From Chondrosia reniformis (Eukaryota; Porifera; Demospongiae; Chondrillida; Chondrillidae): 64,000 nucleotides of DNA. The notes below the pieces were generated by a model, which saw only the letters and a list, made by a program, of their open reading frames with translations, had not been told where the DNA came from and ran no database searches. Below are positions 46,801-57,900 of the stretch, in pieces. The stretch lies in the NCBI GenBank assembly GCA_947172415.1, contig OX359192.1:8491401-8555400 (forward strand), given 5' to 3'. Both the position numbers and the translations under genes were made by a program. Numbering within the stretch: position 1 is the first letter of the stretch; each line of letters opens with the position of its first letter.

Positions 46801-49354
46801 TGTTACATGTACTCACGTATTATTGGTTCATTTTGCATGTCCGTATTCCATAATAACTTTGTTGTTTCTTTTTATTTTTCTTCTTCAAAGAACATCTTAA
46901 AACTGTCTCTAATATCTGCCCAACCTCCATCCTCCGGCTCCCCACACGTGGTCCAGCCGTCCAGTTTGCCCTCCAGTGTGTCAGAGACCCTGGAGGCTAT
47001 GGTTGGTACATCGTTGGATGATCTGTCATTAGATGACCTAGTCAATACTACCATACAAGATGCAGCTGAAACACCCGAAGTGGAGGTAGTACATAGGGTT
47101 TCCTATTAAAGGCACCATGTGATGGATGTACAAAGTTTTAAGACCAAACCTAATTATTTATTTATGTCAACTTACAAAACAGTGATGTCAAGTGATGTGA
47201 AGTCTCGTCATAATGTGTATTTCTTCTGTGGTTTGACAACTGAGAGTGTGACACTGAGTGCATATGTCATTTTGTAGGCTCCTTCGAGTAGCTTATTTGG
47301 GACTTCCCCAGTGGCACAAGGACTGTTACAGACCTTTAGCCCAAGGAGCACTCCTTCCATGCAGTACTCCACTCCTCTGGGTCCTCTCTCCCCTTACGGA
47401 TCAGGCAGCAGTACCAGTCATGGAGTAAGTGTCAGGATAGCCAAGATCTTATATATATGTGTGTCATAATAGGGTAACTCCTTTAAACAATGTTCCACTA
47501 TTATGGTTGGTGTATGCACTACAAGTATATCACATACTGTATGTGTCGGTGTATGCACTACAAGTATATCACATACTGTATGTGTCAGTGTATGCACTAC
47601 AAGTATATCACATACTGTATGTGTCAGTGTATGCACTACAAGTATATCACATACTGTATGTGTCAGTGTATGCACTACAAGTGTATCACATACTGTATGT
47701 GTCAGTGTATGCACTACAAGTATATCACATACTGTATGTGTCAGTGTATGCACTACAAGTATATCACATACTGTATGTGTCAGTGTATGCACTACAAGTA
47801 TATCACATACTGTATGTGTCAGTGTATGCACTACAAGTATATCACATACTGTATGTGTCAGTGTATGCATTACAAGTATATCACATACTGTATGTGTCGG
47901 TGTATGCACTACAAGTGTATCACATACTGTATGTGTCAGTGTATGCACTACAAGTATATCACATACTGTATGTGTCGGTGTATGCACTACAAGTGTATCA
48001 CATACTGTATGTGTCAGTGTATGCACTACAAGTATATCACATACTGTATGTGTCAGTGTATGCATTACAAGTATATCACATACTGTTGCTTCTTTATGTA
48101 CATACGTATGTGGCATGTTCTGATCAATTTAGGTACCAGCTGGTCAGCGACTACCAAGCCATATGTTTGGAACGTCTGCTCCTGGTCCACCTTCCAGCAC
48201 CTCACCTTTATTTATGATTGGCCATGGCCACTCCCCAGCCCCGCCCTCTGGGTCACAGAAGGGGCACCCAAGGAGACTGGTATGACCCTCATTTAGTGTA
48301 TGTGTGATTGACGATAGTTAAATAGATGTAAGTAGTTTTGGTTTAGAACAAATTGTTTTGGAATGGAACCATGGAACCATCCTTTAGTTTAGTAATTTTC
48401 AAATCTTGGAAGCTTGCACCACACGACATAATAGGAACAGATAGAACAAGCCCTATCTAGTCAGCTTGTCATCCAACTAGAGGACCACATTCATCTGCTT
48501 TTGAGTTAAAATATTTGTGTTTCAATTTTAGAGTCAAAGTGCAACCACTGGAAGTCCGGACATTGAGACACAGATGGCTAGAGAAGAGATTGCGCAAGCA
48601 AGGTCTAAAATCTTTCAATATGAGCAAATGCTTAGAAAGGCAAAGTCTTCGTATGAAGCCTTGAAAAGGGAATTGGATAATACTAAATCCATCCTTCAAC
48701 ATTTGGAACAAGAGAGAGAGCTACTGCAAATAGAAAAGAAGACTGTAAGTCCCTTTCTTCTTTCAAAGGTGGTCATTGTGTAAACATTTATATAATCATC
48801 AACAATGAGAGATAAGTATGGTCAAACTCTCTCTTACAGCTGCAATCATTGCTGGGAGATACGGGCACTCATTCTTCTTGCAAGCAGCATTTGAAGACTT
48901 TATCAGATGTAACTGATTTGGGAAGACTGTCCCTCACAGAACTCGAGGGAATCGCTGCTCACATTAAAGGAGACTTGAATCGCATTGAACAAGTAGGTCC
49001 ACTCAGTAGCTATAGTGAATTAGTGATTTTGTAAACTATTCTGTCTCATGTGGTATACGTATGTAATAGGGTTATGTGGTATATGTATGTAATAGGGTTA
49101 TGTGGTATACGTATATAACTGACACTTGAATCTTTAATTCTACCTTGTGCGTATCTCTGCAGGTCTTACGACATCGCCTATCAACTATGTGTGTACAGTG
49201 CCGGCAGTTTGCTCGGTCAGTAGCCTTTCAACCTTGTGGTCACTGTGTCTTGTGTGACAAGTGCACAGAAATCTTGATGGAAGAAGATCACCCAACATGC
49301 CTACACTGCAAAGCCTTAGTAAATAGCTGGAGTGTTGTCAAGTTGCCACCGTAG
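43881..49354 (+). CDS. UNK: Unkempt, CCCH zinc-finger RNA-binding protein
   Basis: Fifteen exons join in phase to 739 residues (human UNK is 810). The N-terminal half carries six CCCH fingers in family order: CQLFLQHKC...CFNWH, YCPVYEETTGVC...CPYLH, CVYETDSRGFC...CAFAH, CRRPPRLC...CPFFH, CPNVK...CSYCH and CNDIQQTGYC...CAFAH. These bind UAG-type motifs in mRNA in vertebrate Unkempt. A Ser/Pro-rich linker (exons 7-12) is followed by a coiled coil in exons 13-14 (IAQARSKIFQYEQMLRKAK) and a C-terminal RING-like finger, CVQCRQFARSVAFQPCGHC...CLHC. Vertebrate Unkempt represses translation during neuronal differentiation. Intron 11 carries a large 39-bp minisatellite and intron 6 a dispersed repeat. 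Confidence 0.94.
45813..45901. repeat. Dispersed repeat, inverted copy of 32991-33078
   Basis: About 89 bp containing CCTATAGGGGAACTAAACCT, the reverse complement of a segment in an ERN1 intron, with about four differences. Confidence 0.8.
47505..48085. repeat. 39-bp minisatellite, about 15 copies
   Basis: GTGTATGCACTACAAGTATA followed by TCACATACTGTATGTGTCA. The unit is a multiple of three with no stop in several frames, giving spurious 200-270-codon frames on both strands. It is bounded by the UNK exon 11 donor and exon 12 acceptor. Confidence 0.97.
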
Positions 49355-50071
49355 AACAAATTAGCCCTTTAGTCCAAGTGTTAGTGAATTATAGGATTAT
49401 TATAACATATTATAACATATTATAATTATTATTATTATATTAAATTATTCTCATCTTCCATCAAGTTCTCACAAGAACTACCAATTTTTATGCCTCCATT
49501 CAGCACTGGAGGCACTTTTAGGTTAATCTGGTATTTTCATTTAGCTTTGTTTCATATGTTTGCTGTTCATTATTCAGTGTTTTACGTAAGTGAAAGTATA
49601 GTTTGGAGGAATGTCTCCATGTGGACAGCTTATACCAATACATTTACGTGCTTTGTTGCATTTACATATTTGGCAATGGATTATACATGCCCAGGTATAG
49701 CCCTGCATGTGCCTCATTATAGAATAAGGATTTCTTCTGTGTTCAAATTTATCTTTTGAAAGGTTTACTTTTTAAGCTGTCACTGAAGAGGACCCTTGGG
49801 GTTGAAACATCTGACACTCGAAAAGATTATTACCAACTGCATCTCTAGCCGCTCAAAGATGAAGCTTTCAAAAGTTAACCATCATATAGCATATAGCAAC
49901 ATATAATATACATTTATTGTATTACTGTACATGGTCATAGTAATAATATAATATAAATAATGATGATGATGTAGTAATGGTATAATGACAGAATATATGT
50001 ACAATTGATTGCTTCCTGGTTATTCATACAGTTATTCATACAGTTATTCATACAGTTATTCATACAGTTAT
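49355..50071. other. Convergent intergenic region, UNK / ankyrin-SOCS gene
   Basis: AT-rich, with TATTATAAC runs near 49400. A 7-bp-stem hairpin GCCTCCATTCAGCACTGGAG+GC lies at 49492-49513. The stretch 49770-49860 (ACCCTTGGGGTTGAAACATC) recalls tails of some retroelements, but this is too short to classify. A 12-bp repeat (TTATTCATACAG, five copies) at 50021-50083 runs up to the stop codon of the minus-strand gene. Confidence 0.5.
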
Positions 50072-50974
50072 TCATACAGTTACTTCTGACATTTCTCTTA
50101 GGAGAAAATCCATTGCACCAGCCTCAAATTCGCTCATACCAATCACACCATAACGCTTTTCACCTAACCTCGTCTTCCTTGCAAGAGGTTCTGTGTATAC
50201 AACCTTCTTAAAAGACTCTGTAATGTAGAGTTGCTGATAGGTAGCCACCAAATGTTGGAAGTCACGCTGGTCTGGTTCATTCTTGATCTCTACAATCTTG
50301 TATTTAGCTAGGAACTCTTCACTGGCATTTTCCTCTATAAACTTGCTCAAATCAGAAGCCTTAACGCTCCCACTTGTCAGGTCTTCCATAGACCAAGGTT
50401 CTTCTGGAATAGGTGTACATTCCCAATTAGGATAGGGATTGTTGTAATTAATGAACAACTTGACCAGTGCAGGAAGGGGCAGGTCGTGAAGAACACTGTT
50501 AACACGTTTCCCCAATGCCTTCCTCACAGCTGAGCGACACTTCACGTGAAGTGGAAGGGAGTGAATGTCCAAAAAGCTACAAATATCTTTATGTCCTTTC
50601 ACAAATGCCAATTCCGCTGCGGTTTGTTTATCTTTGTTCTTGCAGGTCAAGTCTGCTCCGTACCGCACAATAAGTTTTAGTAATCCAAGATCGCCTAGCC
50701 ATGCGCAGTCGTGCGCTACTGTCCATCCTCGCTGATCAGTAGCATTCACATCTGCTCCATATTTCAGCAACAAGTTAGCTTTCTCCAGTCTGTTAGAACT
50801 GGCAAACTTCTCTTCCTCAGCGGGGCACACACACATAGTCAGAGGCCTTCTGCCACTCCCATCTACGGCGTTCGGGTTCGCCCCACTTTTTAGATAACTT
50901 TCAATTGAGTCGAGACTGTAGGTAGCTACCCTGTGATACACAGCCTCGTGCAAATTCGATATCTCTTCATCCAT
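50072..50974 (-). CDS. Ankyrin-repeat SOCS-box protein (ASB-like)
   Basis: Single-exon gene of 300 residues. Three to four ankyrin repeats occupy about residues 15-140 (YLKSGANPNAVDGSGRRPL, LLKYGADVNATDQRGWTVAH, IVRYGADLTCKNKDKQTAAE, FVKGHKDICSFL). Directly after is a SOCS-box-like segment, PLHVKCRSAVRKALG with LHDLPLPALVKLFINY, the BC-box plus Leu-Pro pattern that recruits elongin B/C and cullin 5. ASB proteins use the ankyrin face to choose ubiquitination substrates. Unlike typical ASBs, the SOCS box is not C-terminal: about 120 further residues follow (from about 180), rich in charged helices and with no domain I recognise. The lack of introns contrasts with every neighbour and may indicate a retrocopy origin. 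Confidence 0.75.
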   Translation of the reverse strand: MDEEISNLHEAVYHRVATYSLDSIESYLKSGANPNAVDGSGRRPLTMCVCPAEEEKFASSNRLEKANLLLKYGADVNATDQRGWTVAHDCAWLGDLGLLKLIVRYGADLTCKNKDKQTAAELAFVKGHKDICSFLDIHSLPLHVKCRSAVRKALGKRVNSVLHDLPLPALVKLFINYNNPYPNWECTPIPEEPWSMEDLTSGSVKASDLSKFIEENASEEFLAKYKIVEIKNEPDQRDFQHLVATYQQLYITESFKKVVYTEPLARKTRLGEKRYGVIGMSEFEAGAMDFLLREMSEVTV

Positions 50975-51329
50975 TTAAGCTTGTTATATATTTCCAGAGT
51001 TTTAGATTCAGTTAGCTATAATAATAGCCTACGAACTTACGATGACAAGGTAAAGTAGTCATTCAATTTCTCTGGTGCATATTATAAACACAACTCTACA
51101 TTTCAGTGACAAGGCATATTCTATTTTTGGCAACAACGGTAACGCTATTTTAAGCAAAAAGGGAAATTCCCAAGTAACAATCGCCTTAATTTTATCTGCT
51201 CAAAGAAACAGTCACACATCGTTCCACCAGATTTCAGATGTCGAATAGCGAGACACTTGATGTGATTATCAAATGCTTATTTAGGAATTGCATAAGTCAT
51301 TTCAATACACAAGACATTGACTGTTCAAA
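50975..51329. other. Spacer between ankyrin-SOCS gene and RPL18
   Basis: 355 bp, AT-rich, holding the promoter of the ankyrin gene and the 3' flank of RPL18. No feature recognised. Confidence 0.45.
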
Positions 51330-52614
51330 TCATGCTCTGTAACCCCGGCTCTTACGACGTCCTCTGGCTCGCTCAAACTTGCGGCCCTTAGCTCGCACAT
51401 ACGGTCTACAATCAGAGATAATGCATTTCACAGGATGGACAGCTATTACATTCAATAGTTAATAGACTTGCTGTTTTTAAAAGAAATCACTCAAGGTATG
51501 CTACTAAACCATACACGCCTGGTGCTACTATGTAGTGTCAAGCAATCAACTCCCTAAGTGCATCATTCAGCAGTCGAGGTATATAGAGAACCGTACATTT
51601 GCATGCAGGATGTAACATTCCAGCAGTAACTCACTTGGCATGACTGTGTGGTAGCCCAGGGGCAGGACCAAAGTGTCTGACTGCTTCACGAGCTTTCCGA
51701 GGTCCTATAAAACGTATATATTCGTCTTTAATTTTAACCTAGTCCCTCTCTCTAGTAATAATCATACCTTGTAGTAGAATAGTGTTTTGACCTTTTGGAG
51801 CTCGGATGGCCAGTTGATCAAAGGTCATCACTTCTCCACCTGTCTTCAATATACGACTTCTTGCTCCCTCTGTGAACCTCAATGCGCACACTCGAAGTTT
51901 TGGAATTTTATATATCCTCAAATCATCAGTGACAGTACCTACAACAACAGCCGTCTTGCCATCTCTCTCCTTCTTCTTCATCTGACGTACCTAAGGGGGA
52001 GTACAGGAATCTAAATTGCAATTTGAACAGGCTTATTACAGAGTATTAGAATAAACTTTCAAACTAGCCAGGAATGCAATTTCTTTTTGTTCAAAGACCA
52101 AATCTCCTAAATATGATATGACCTAAAATAATTGATTTTCTATATCAATCTCCATTTAGAAAAAGGCTGCTATTGATCTGACATACTGTTGACACAACAT
52201 GTAATAAGCCGAGGACCAGTCCATTTACATATCCGACAATACTCACCAGTCTAGCTATCGATAACGGTTGTCTGTTGGTTCGACTCATGCACAATCGCTT
52301 CAGAATGACTTTGTTGAATTTGGAATCAGTCCTTCTTGATAGAAATCTATAAAGCTACAAAGTGATACGTTTGGATAATTTACATCGGATAGCTTCTCAT
52401 GTTGTTATACTTACCTTTACTAAGAGACGAATGTATACATCGTTAGACTTCGGCTCCCTTCGGTACACCTTTCGGACGTGCTTATGAGGTATATCGATAC
52501 CCTATCACAGACCAGTAAAGAAGGAAGGGTAAACGCCTTATAGTTATTCAAGTACATAGATACAACACATCTCCAAATTTTCAGATTAGAACGATTCTTC
52601 CCACCACTCACCAT
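51330..52614 (-). CDS. RPL18: 60S ribosomal protein L18 (eL18)
   Basis: Six exons (52614-52612, 52501-52415, 52354-52247, 51990-51768, 51704-51635, 51405-51330) give exactly 188 residues, the length of human RPL18. Exon 1 contributes only the ATG, followed at once by donor GTGAGT. The rest reads [69 protein letters not shown] and the C-terminal [16 protein letters not shown]. eL18 is a structural protein of the large ribosomal subunit. The sequence upstream is purine-rich on the sense strand rather than carrying an obvious 5' terminal oligopyrimidine start. A CACGTG box lies about 20 bp upstream. Confidence 0.96.
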
Positions 52615-52883
52615 TTTCTTTTCTTTTCTTTACCACGTGTGCAAGGTGGGCGGAACCAAAAACATGGCGTAAAACTCGAAGTTATAAAGTGTCCTCGGAA
52701 TTCTTGTATTAACTTATCACTCCTCTACCTATAAACTATTTTTAATCATTCGGAGAAACCGTTGTGGCTTGTGAAAGACGACACGTTTAATATTTCCTTG
52801 CAATCACCAATCAGAAATAAATACATACGTAAAGACAAATTTGAATATTCATAAAAAGTCATATGATCGTATCGATTGCAGAG
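52615..52883. promoter_or_regulatory. Shared divergent promoter, RPL18 / membrane protein
   Basis: 269 bp between start codons. CACGTG lies at about 52633 beside a polypyrimidine tract on the plus strand. Confidence 0.45.
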
Positions 52884-54848
52884 ATGAGAGAACATTTATT
52901 TTATAAGTTTCTTTTAATCTGCTGGTTTGGGGAAGTAAATAGTAAGTGATCGTACTGAAGCCATAAAAGTCCTGCATCTTGTCATATATAGATCTGCCTG
53001 CCACTTAGGCCAATGTTTTGGTGGCATAGGACCTCTTGAAGGAGGGACAGGGGCAATAGAAAGACAGTTTGTAATGGTGGCAGAAATGAATATTGGCTGT
53101 GATACCATAATTACAGCAGTAACAGTGGGAGGGAGCAGGATATCAAATGACACTCTTACTGGAGGAGGGCCCACTGTGTCCTTGTGGCGTCCGGTACAGG
53201 GACTAGATGGAGTATATGCTCTCTCAACATATCTCACCAACTTTAACTCAACATGGAAATGTGGACAGCTAAATGAGCAACTCACTCAGTGCATAGTTAG
53301 TAACCTCGCTGTGAAGGCTTGCAGTCGTGATATCATTGGGCTTATAGCTCCATCTGGAACTGGTTTTACAGTTTCCTTTAATGGTGGTAGACATGGATTT
53401 AATATACGTTCATCATTTATAGCTGATATATCTCACACAGTGACACCTACTCAAGCTCCATTACTACTGACAGGGGAATTTATAAATGGATCCCCACTGG
53501 TTACAGTAGATATTGGTAGGGTTCTAATATTATTCATATGTAGTCCCTTCAGTGTACAAAATTTAACTGTAATGATGTTTCATCTATAAAATGATTAAGT
53601 CATGCAAATTGAATATTCTGATATGGTAGTTTTATTGGTCTAGGGTCGGTGGTATCCCATGATACAGAGGTTTGCTCTCCTCTTCCCATACCAGGTATGA
53701 CTGCTAGATATTGTCGTTCCTTTGCAAGGTTATTTCTTGATTGATGAGACAGTTTTTCCCTATAGGGCCATTTGGATTTCTGGATTTTCAACAAGTGCCT
53801 AATGATTTCTTGCCTATTAGAAGTAATCAAGTGGTGTGTCCAGCCTTAACTTTCACCAACAAAGGTAGCATTAGACAAGTGAAGTTGGCTTTACTTGACA
53901 GTGCAGGGACAATCTACCTAGATATCTGGAGGACTCAGAGTATAGGAGCCAGTGGCCTCTCGTTAGCCACATCAGTTGCTATTAAGGTGATGCCTACTGA
54001 AAGAACTATCTTAAAGTACTGTCTGCCAGTTCCTCTGTCATACCAGTCTGACGATGTGTTAGGATATCGCATTTCTGGTAGTGTTGAGATTGGTTATGCA
54101 CGAAGTGCCAATTGGGTCACTATGTACACATTCCCAGCTACTCGGAGTATTTTCAACAGAATAGAGGCAACCTCCCTTACACATTTCAGTCCATTCATAT
54201 ATGTGACAAGTGGTAAGTTCAACAGAGTAAATTATAATCTTATATTTGCATAACAGAAGGATATTTTGTAAGCTGTAAATATATATACAGTGTGTCTTCA
54301 TCATTTCAGAACCATGCGATGTATCTGTGCTTCCAAGTTCAGCTTCATATGTGAGTATCCACTTAATGTTTTCAAATTCAAACTCACAAAGTCCAGACTC
54401 TGACTCAATTCAACCTTCGGGACCTCCCAATTTTGAATTTCCCACAGCCAATATACCAGAGACCAATGTCCCTCCTGAGGTTGTGATAGCTGTCACTATC
54501 TCCAGCTTTTTACTTGGAACCATTATTGGCATTTCAATTATTTCCATTATTATCTGTGTACATCTGTCAAAGAAAAAAAGAAAAATAACAATCAAGTCTA
54601 CTGACACAATACTGGAAACACATTATCAAGCTGTTGAAGACAATGATGTAGCAGGCATGCATCCTATTAGAAGTAACATAGCAATGCAGAACAATCCTGC
54701 TTATGAAGCATTGACAGGACATGACTATAGCTATCCACAAGTTCCTAATAAAACTGTAAGACTTTCTGAAGATAATGAAAAGCCTATTTTGATGGTTAGC
54801 AATCCATCATATCTTGCTCTAATACAAGAAAATATGAATACATCTTAA
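52884..54848 (+). CDS. Unrecognised type I membrane protein, duplicated ectodomain
   Basis: Five exons (52884-52941, 53009-53515, 53644-53694, 53766-54212, 54310-54848) join in phase 1 throughout to 533 residues. A signal peptide (MREHLFYKFLLICWFG) precedes two ectodomain modules of about 150 residues with matching patterns: ITAVTVGG...VSLWRPVQGLDGVYAL...DIIGLIAPSGTGFTVSF against IRQVKLAL...LDIWRTQSIGASGLSLA...DDVLGYRISGSVEIGY. They look like beta-sandwich folds with a few cysteines. After a Ser/Pro stalk, one helix (VVIAVTISSFLLGTIIGISI) crosses the membrane, followed by a KKKRK stop-transfer and a tail of about 90 residues with two NPxYxxL motifs (NPAYEAL, NPSYLAL). Those suit PTB/SH2 binding or endocytosis. 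I do not recognise the family; receptor or adhesion roles are inference only. Confidence 0.7.
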
Positions 54849-54965
54849 GATATGAATATTTAAAGAGTAAAAATATATACATATACTTTTTCGATAGAAA
54901 AATTAAACTCTAATTTCATTGTATATACAATAGAGTATTTGAAGCCATATACAATATGTGTATAT

Positions 54966-57900
54966 TTCTGTGAATCCTGACACCAAGTCTTAGCTTGATA
55001 TCTTTCCATTTGATAGAGTTACAGAACTAAAAGTACATAAATTCCTACTATGCAAACTCTATGTATGGGGAAAGATAGGGCAAATGTGAGCAAAAATAAA
55101 AATTACCTAAACTCATCAGAAATGTTTAATACATGTCTGTGAATCCTGACACCAAGTCTTAGCTTGATATCTTTCCATTTGATAGAGTAACAGAACTAAA
55201 AGTACATAAATTCCTACTATGCAAACTCTATGTATGGGAAAAGATAGGGCAAATGTGAGTAAAAATAAAAATTACCTAAACTCATCAGAAATGTTTATTA
55301 GATGCCTGGAAATGCTGACACAAAGTCTTAGCGTGATATGTTTCTATTCGATAGAGTAACAGAACTAAAAGTACATAAATTCCTACTATGCAAACTCTAT
55401 GTATGGGGAAAGATAGGGCAAATGTGAGCAAAAATAAAAATTACCAAAACTCAACAGAAATGTTTAATAGATGCCTGGAAATGCTGACACCAAGTCTTAG
55501 CGTGATATCTTTCCATTTGATAGAGTAACAGAACTAAAAGTACATAAATTCCTACTATGCAAACTCTATGTATGGGGAAAGATAGGGCAAATGTGAGCAA
55601 AAATAAAAATTACCAAAACTCATCAGAAATGTTTATTAGATGCCTGGAAATGCTGACACAAAGTCTTAGCGTGATATGTTTCTATTCGATAGAGTAACAG
55701 AACTAAAAGTACATAAATTCCTACTATGCAAACTCTATGTATGGGAAAAGATAGGGCAAATGTGAGTAAAAATAAAAATTACCTAAACTCATCAGAAATG
55801 TTTATTAGATGCCTGGAAATGCTGACACAAAGTCTTAGCGTGATATGTTTCTATTCGATAGAGTAACAGAACTAAAAGTACATAAATTCCTACTATGCAA
55901 ACTCTATGTATGGGGAAAGATAGGGCAAATGTGAGCAAAAATAAAAATTACCAAAACTCAACAGAAATGTTTAATAGATGCCTGGAAATGCTGACACCAA
56001 GTCTTAGCGTGATATCTTTCCATTTGATAGAGTAACAGAACTAAAAGTACATAAATTCCTACTATGCAAACTCTATGTATGGGGAAAGATAGGGCAAATG
56101 TGAGCAAAAATAAAAATTACCAAAACTCATCAGAAATGTTTAATAGATGCCTGGAAATGCTGACACCAAGTCTTAGCGTGATATCTTTCCATTTGATAGA
56201 GTAACAGAACTAAAAGTACATAAATTCCTACTATGCAAACTCTATGTATGGGGAAAGATAGGGCAAATGTGAGCAAAAATAAAAATTACCAAAACTCATC
56301 AGAAATGTTTATTAGATGCCTGGAAATGCTGACACAAAGTCTTAGCGTGATATGTTTCTATTCGATAGAGTAACAGAACTAAAAGTACATAAATTCCTAC
56401 TATGCAAACTCTATGTATGGGAAAAGATAGGGCAAATGTGAGTAAAAATAAAAATTACCTAAACTCATCAGAAATGTTTATTAGATGCCTGGAAATGCTG
56501 ACACAAAGTCTTAGCGTGATATGTTTCTATTCGATAGAGTAACAGAACTAAAAGTACATAAATTCCTACTATGCAAACTCTATGTATGGGGAAAGATAGG
56601 GCAAATGTGAGCAAAAATAAAAATTACCAAAACTCAACAGAAATGTTTAATAGATGCCTGGAAATGCTGACACCAAGTCTTAGCGTGATATCTTTCCATT
56701 TGATAGAGTAACAGAACTAAAAGTACATAAATTCCTACTATGCAAACTCTATGTATGGGGAAAGATAGGGCAAATGTGAGCAAAAATAAAAATTACCAAA
56801 ACTCATCAGAAATGTTTAATAGATGCCTGGAAATGCTGACACCAAGTCTTAGCGTGATATCTTTCCATTTGATAGAGTAACAGAACTAAAAGTACATAAA
56901 TTCCTACTATGCAAACTCTATGTATGGGGAAAGATAGGGCAAATGTGAGCAAAAATAAAAATTACCAAAACTCATCAGAAATGTTTATTAGATGCCTGGA
57001 AATGCTGACACAAAGTCTTAGCGTGATATGTTTCTATTCGATAGAGTAACAGAACTAAAAGTACATAAATTCCTACTATGCAAACTCTATGTATGGGAAA
57101 AGATAGGGCAAATGTGAGTAAAAATAAAAATTACCTAAACTCATCAGAAATGTTTATTAGATGCCTGGAAATGCTGACACAAAGTCTTAGCGTGATATGT
57201 TTCTATTCGATAGAGTAACAGAACTAAAAGTACATAAATTCCTACTATGCAAACTCTATGTATGGGGAAAGATAGGGCAAATGTGAGCAAAAATAAAAAT
57301 TACCAAAACTCAACAGAAATGTTTAATAGATGCCTGGAAATGCTGACACCAAGTCTTAGCGTGATATCTTTCCATTTGATAGAGTAACAGAACTAAAAGT
57401 ACATAAATTCCTACTATGCAAACTCTATGTATGGGGAAAGATAGGGCAAATGTGAGCAAAAATAAAAATTACCAAAACTCATCAGAAATGTTTATTAGAT
57501 GCCTGGAAATGCTGACACAAAGTCTTAGCGTGATATGTTTCTATTCGATAGAGTAACAGAACTAAAAGTACATAAATTCCTACTATGCAAACTCTATGTA
57601 TGGGAAAAGATAGGGCAAATGTGAGTAAAAATAAAAATTACCAAAACTCATCAGAAATGTTTAATACATGTCTGTGAATCCTGACACCAAGTCTTAGCTT
57701 GATATCTTTCCATTTGATAGAGTTACAGAACTAAAAGTACATAAATTCCTATTATGCAAACTCAATGTATGGGGAATAATAGGGCAAATGTGAGCAAAAA
57801 TAAAAATTACCAAAACTCAACAGAAATGTTTAATACATGTCTGTGAATCCTGACACCAAGTCTTAGCGTGATATCTTTCCATTTGATAGAGTAACAGAAC

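Noticed and set aside
47418..48296. Five overlapping frames of 200-270 codons
   Set aside because: 39-bp minisatellite inside UNK intron 11; only 48133-48279 is an exon.
49770..49870. Possible retroelement tail
   Set aside because: Only a short motif recalls such tails; no reverse transcriptase, target duplication or second copy is visible.
54356..54400. A tiny intron after SSASY in the membrane-protein gene (GTGAGT donor)
   Set aside because: Every nearby AG acceptor breaks the frame needed for the transmembrane helix, while reading through stays open.
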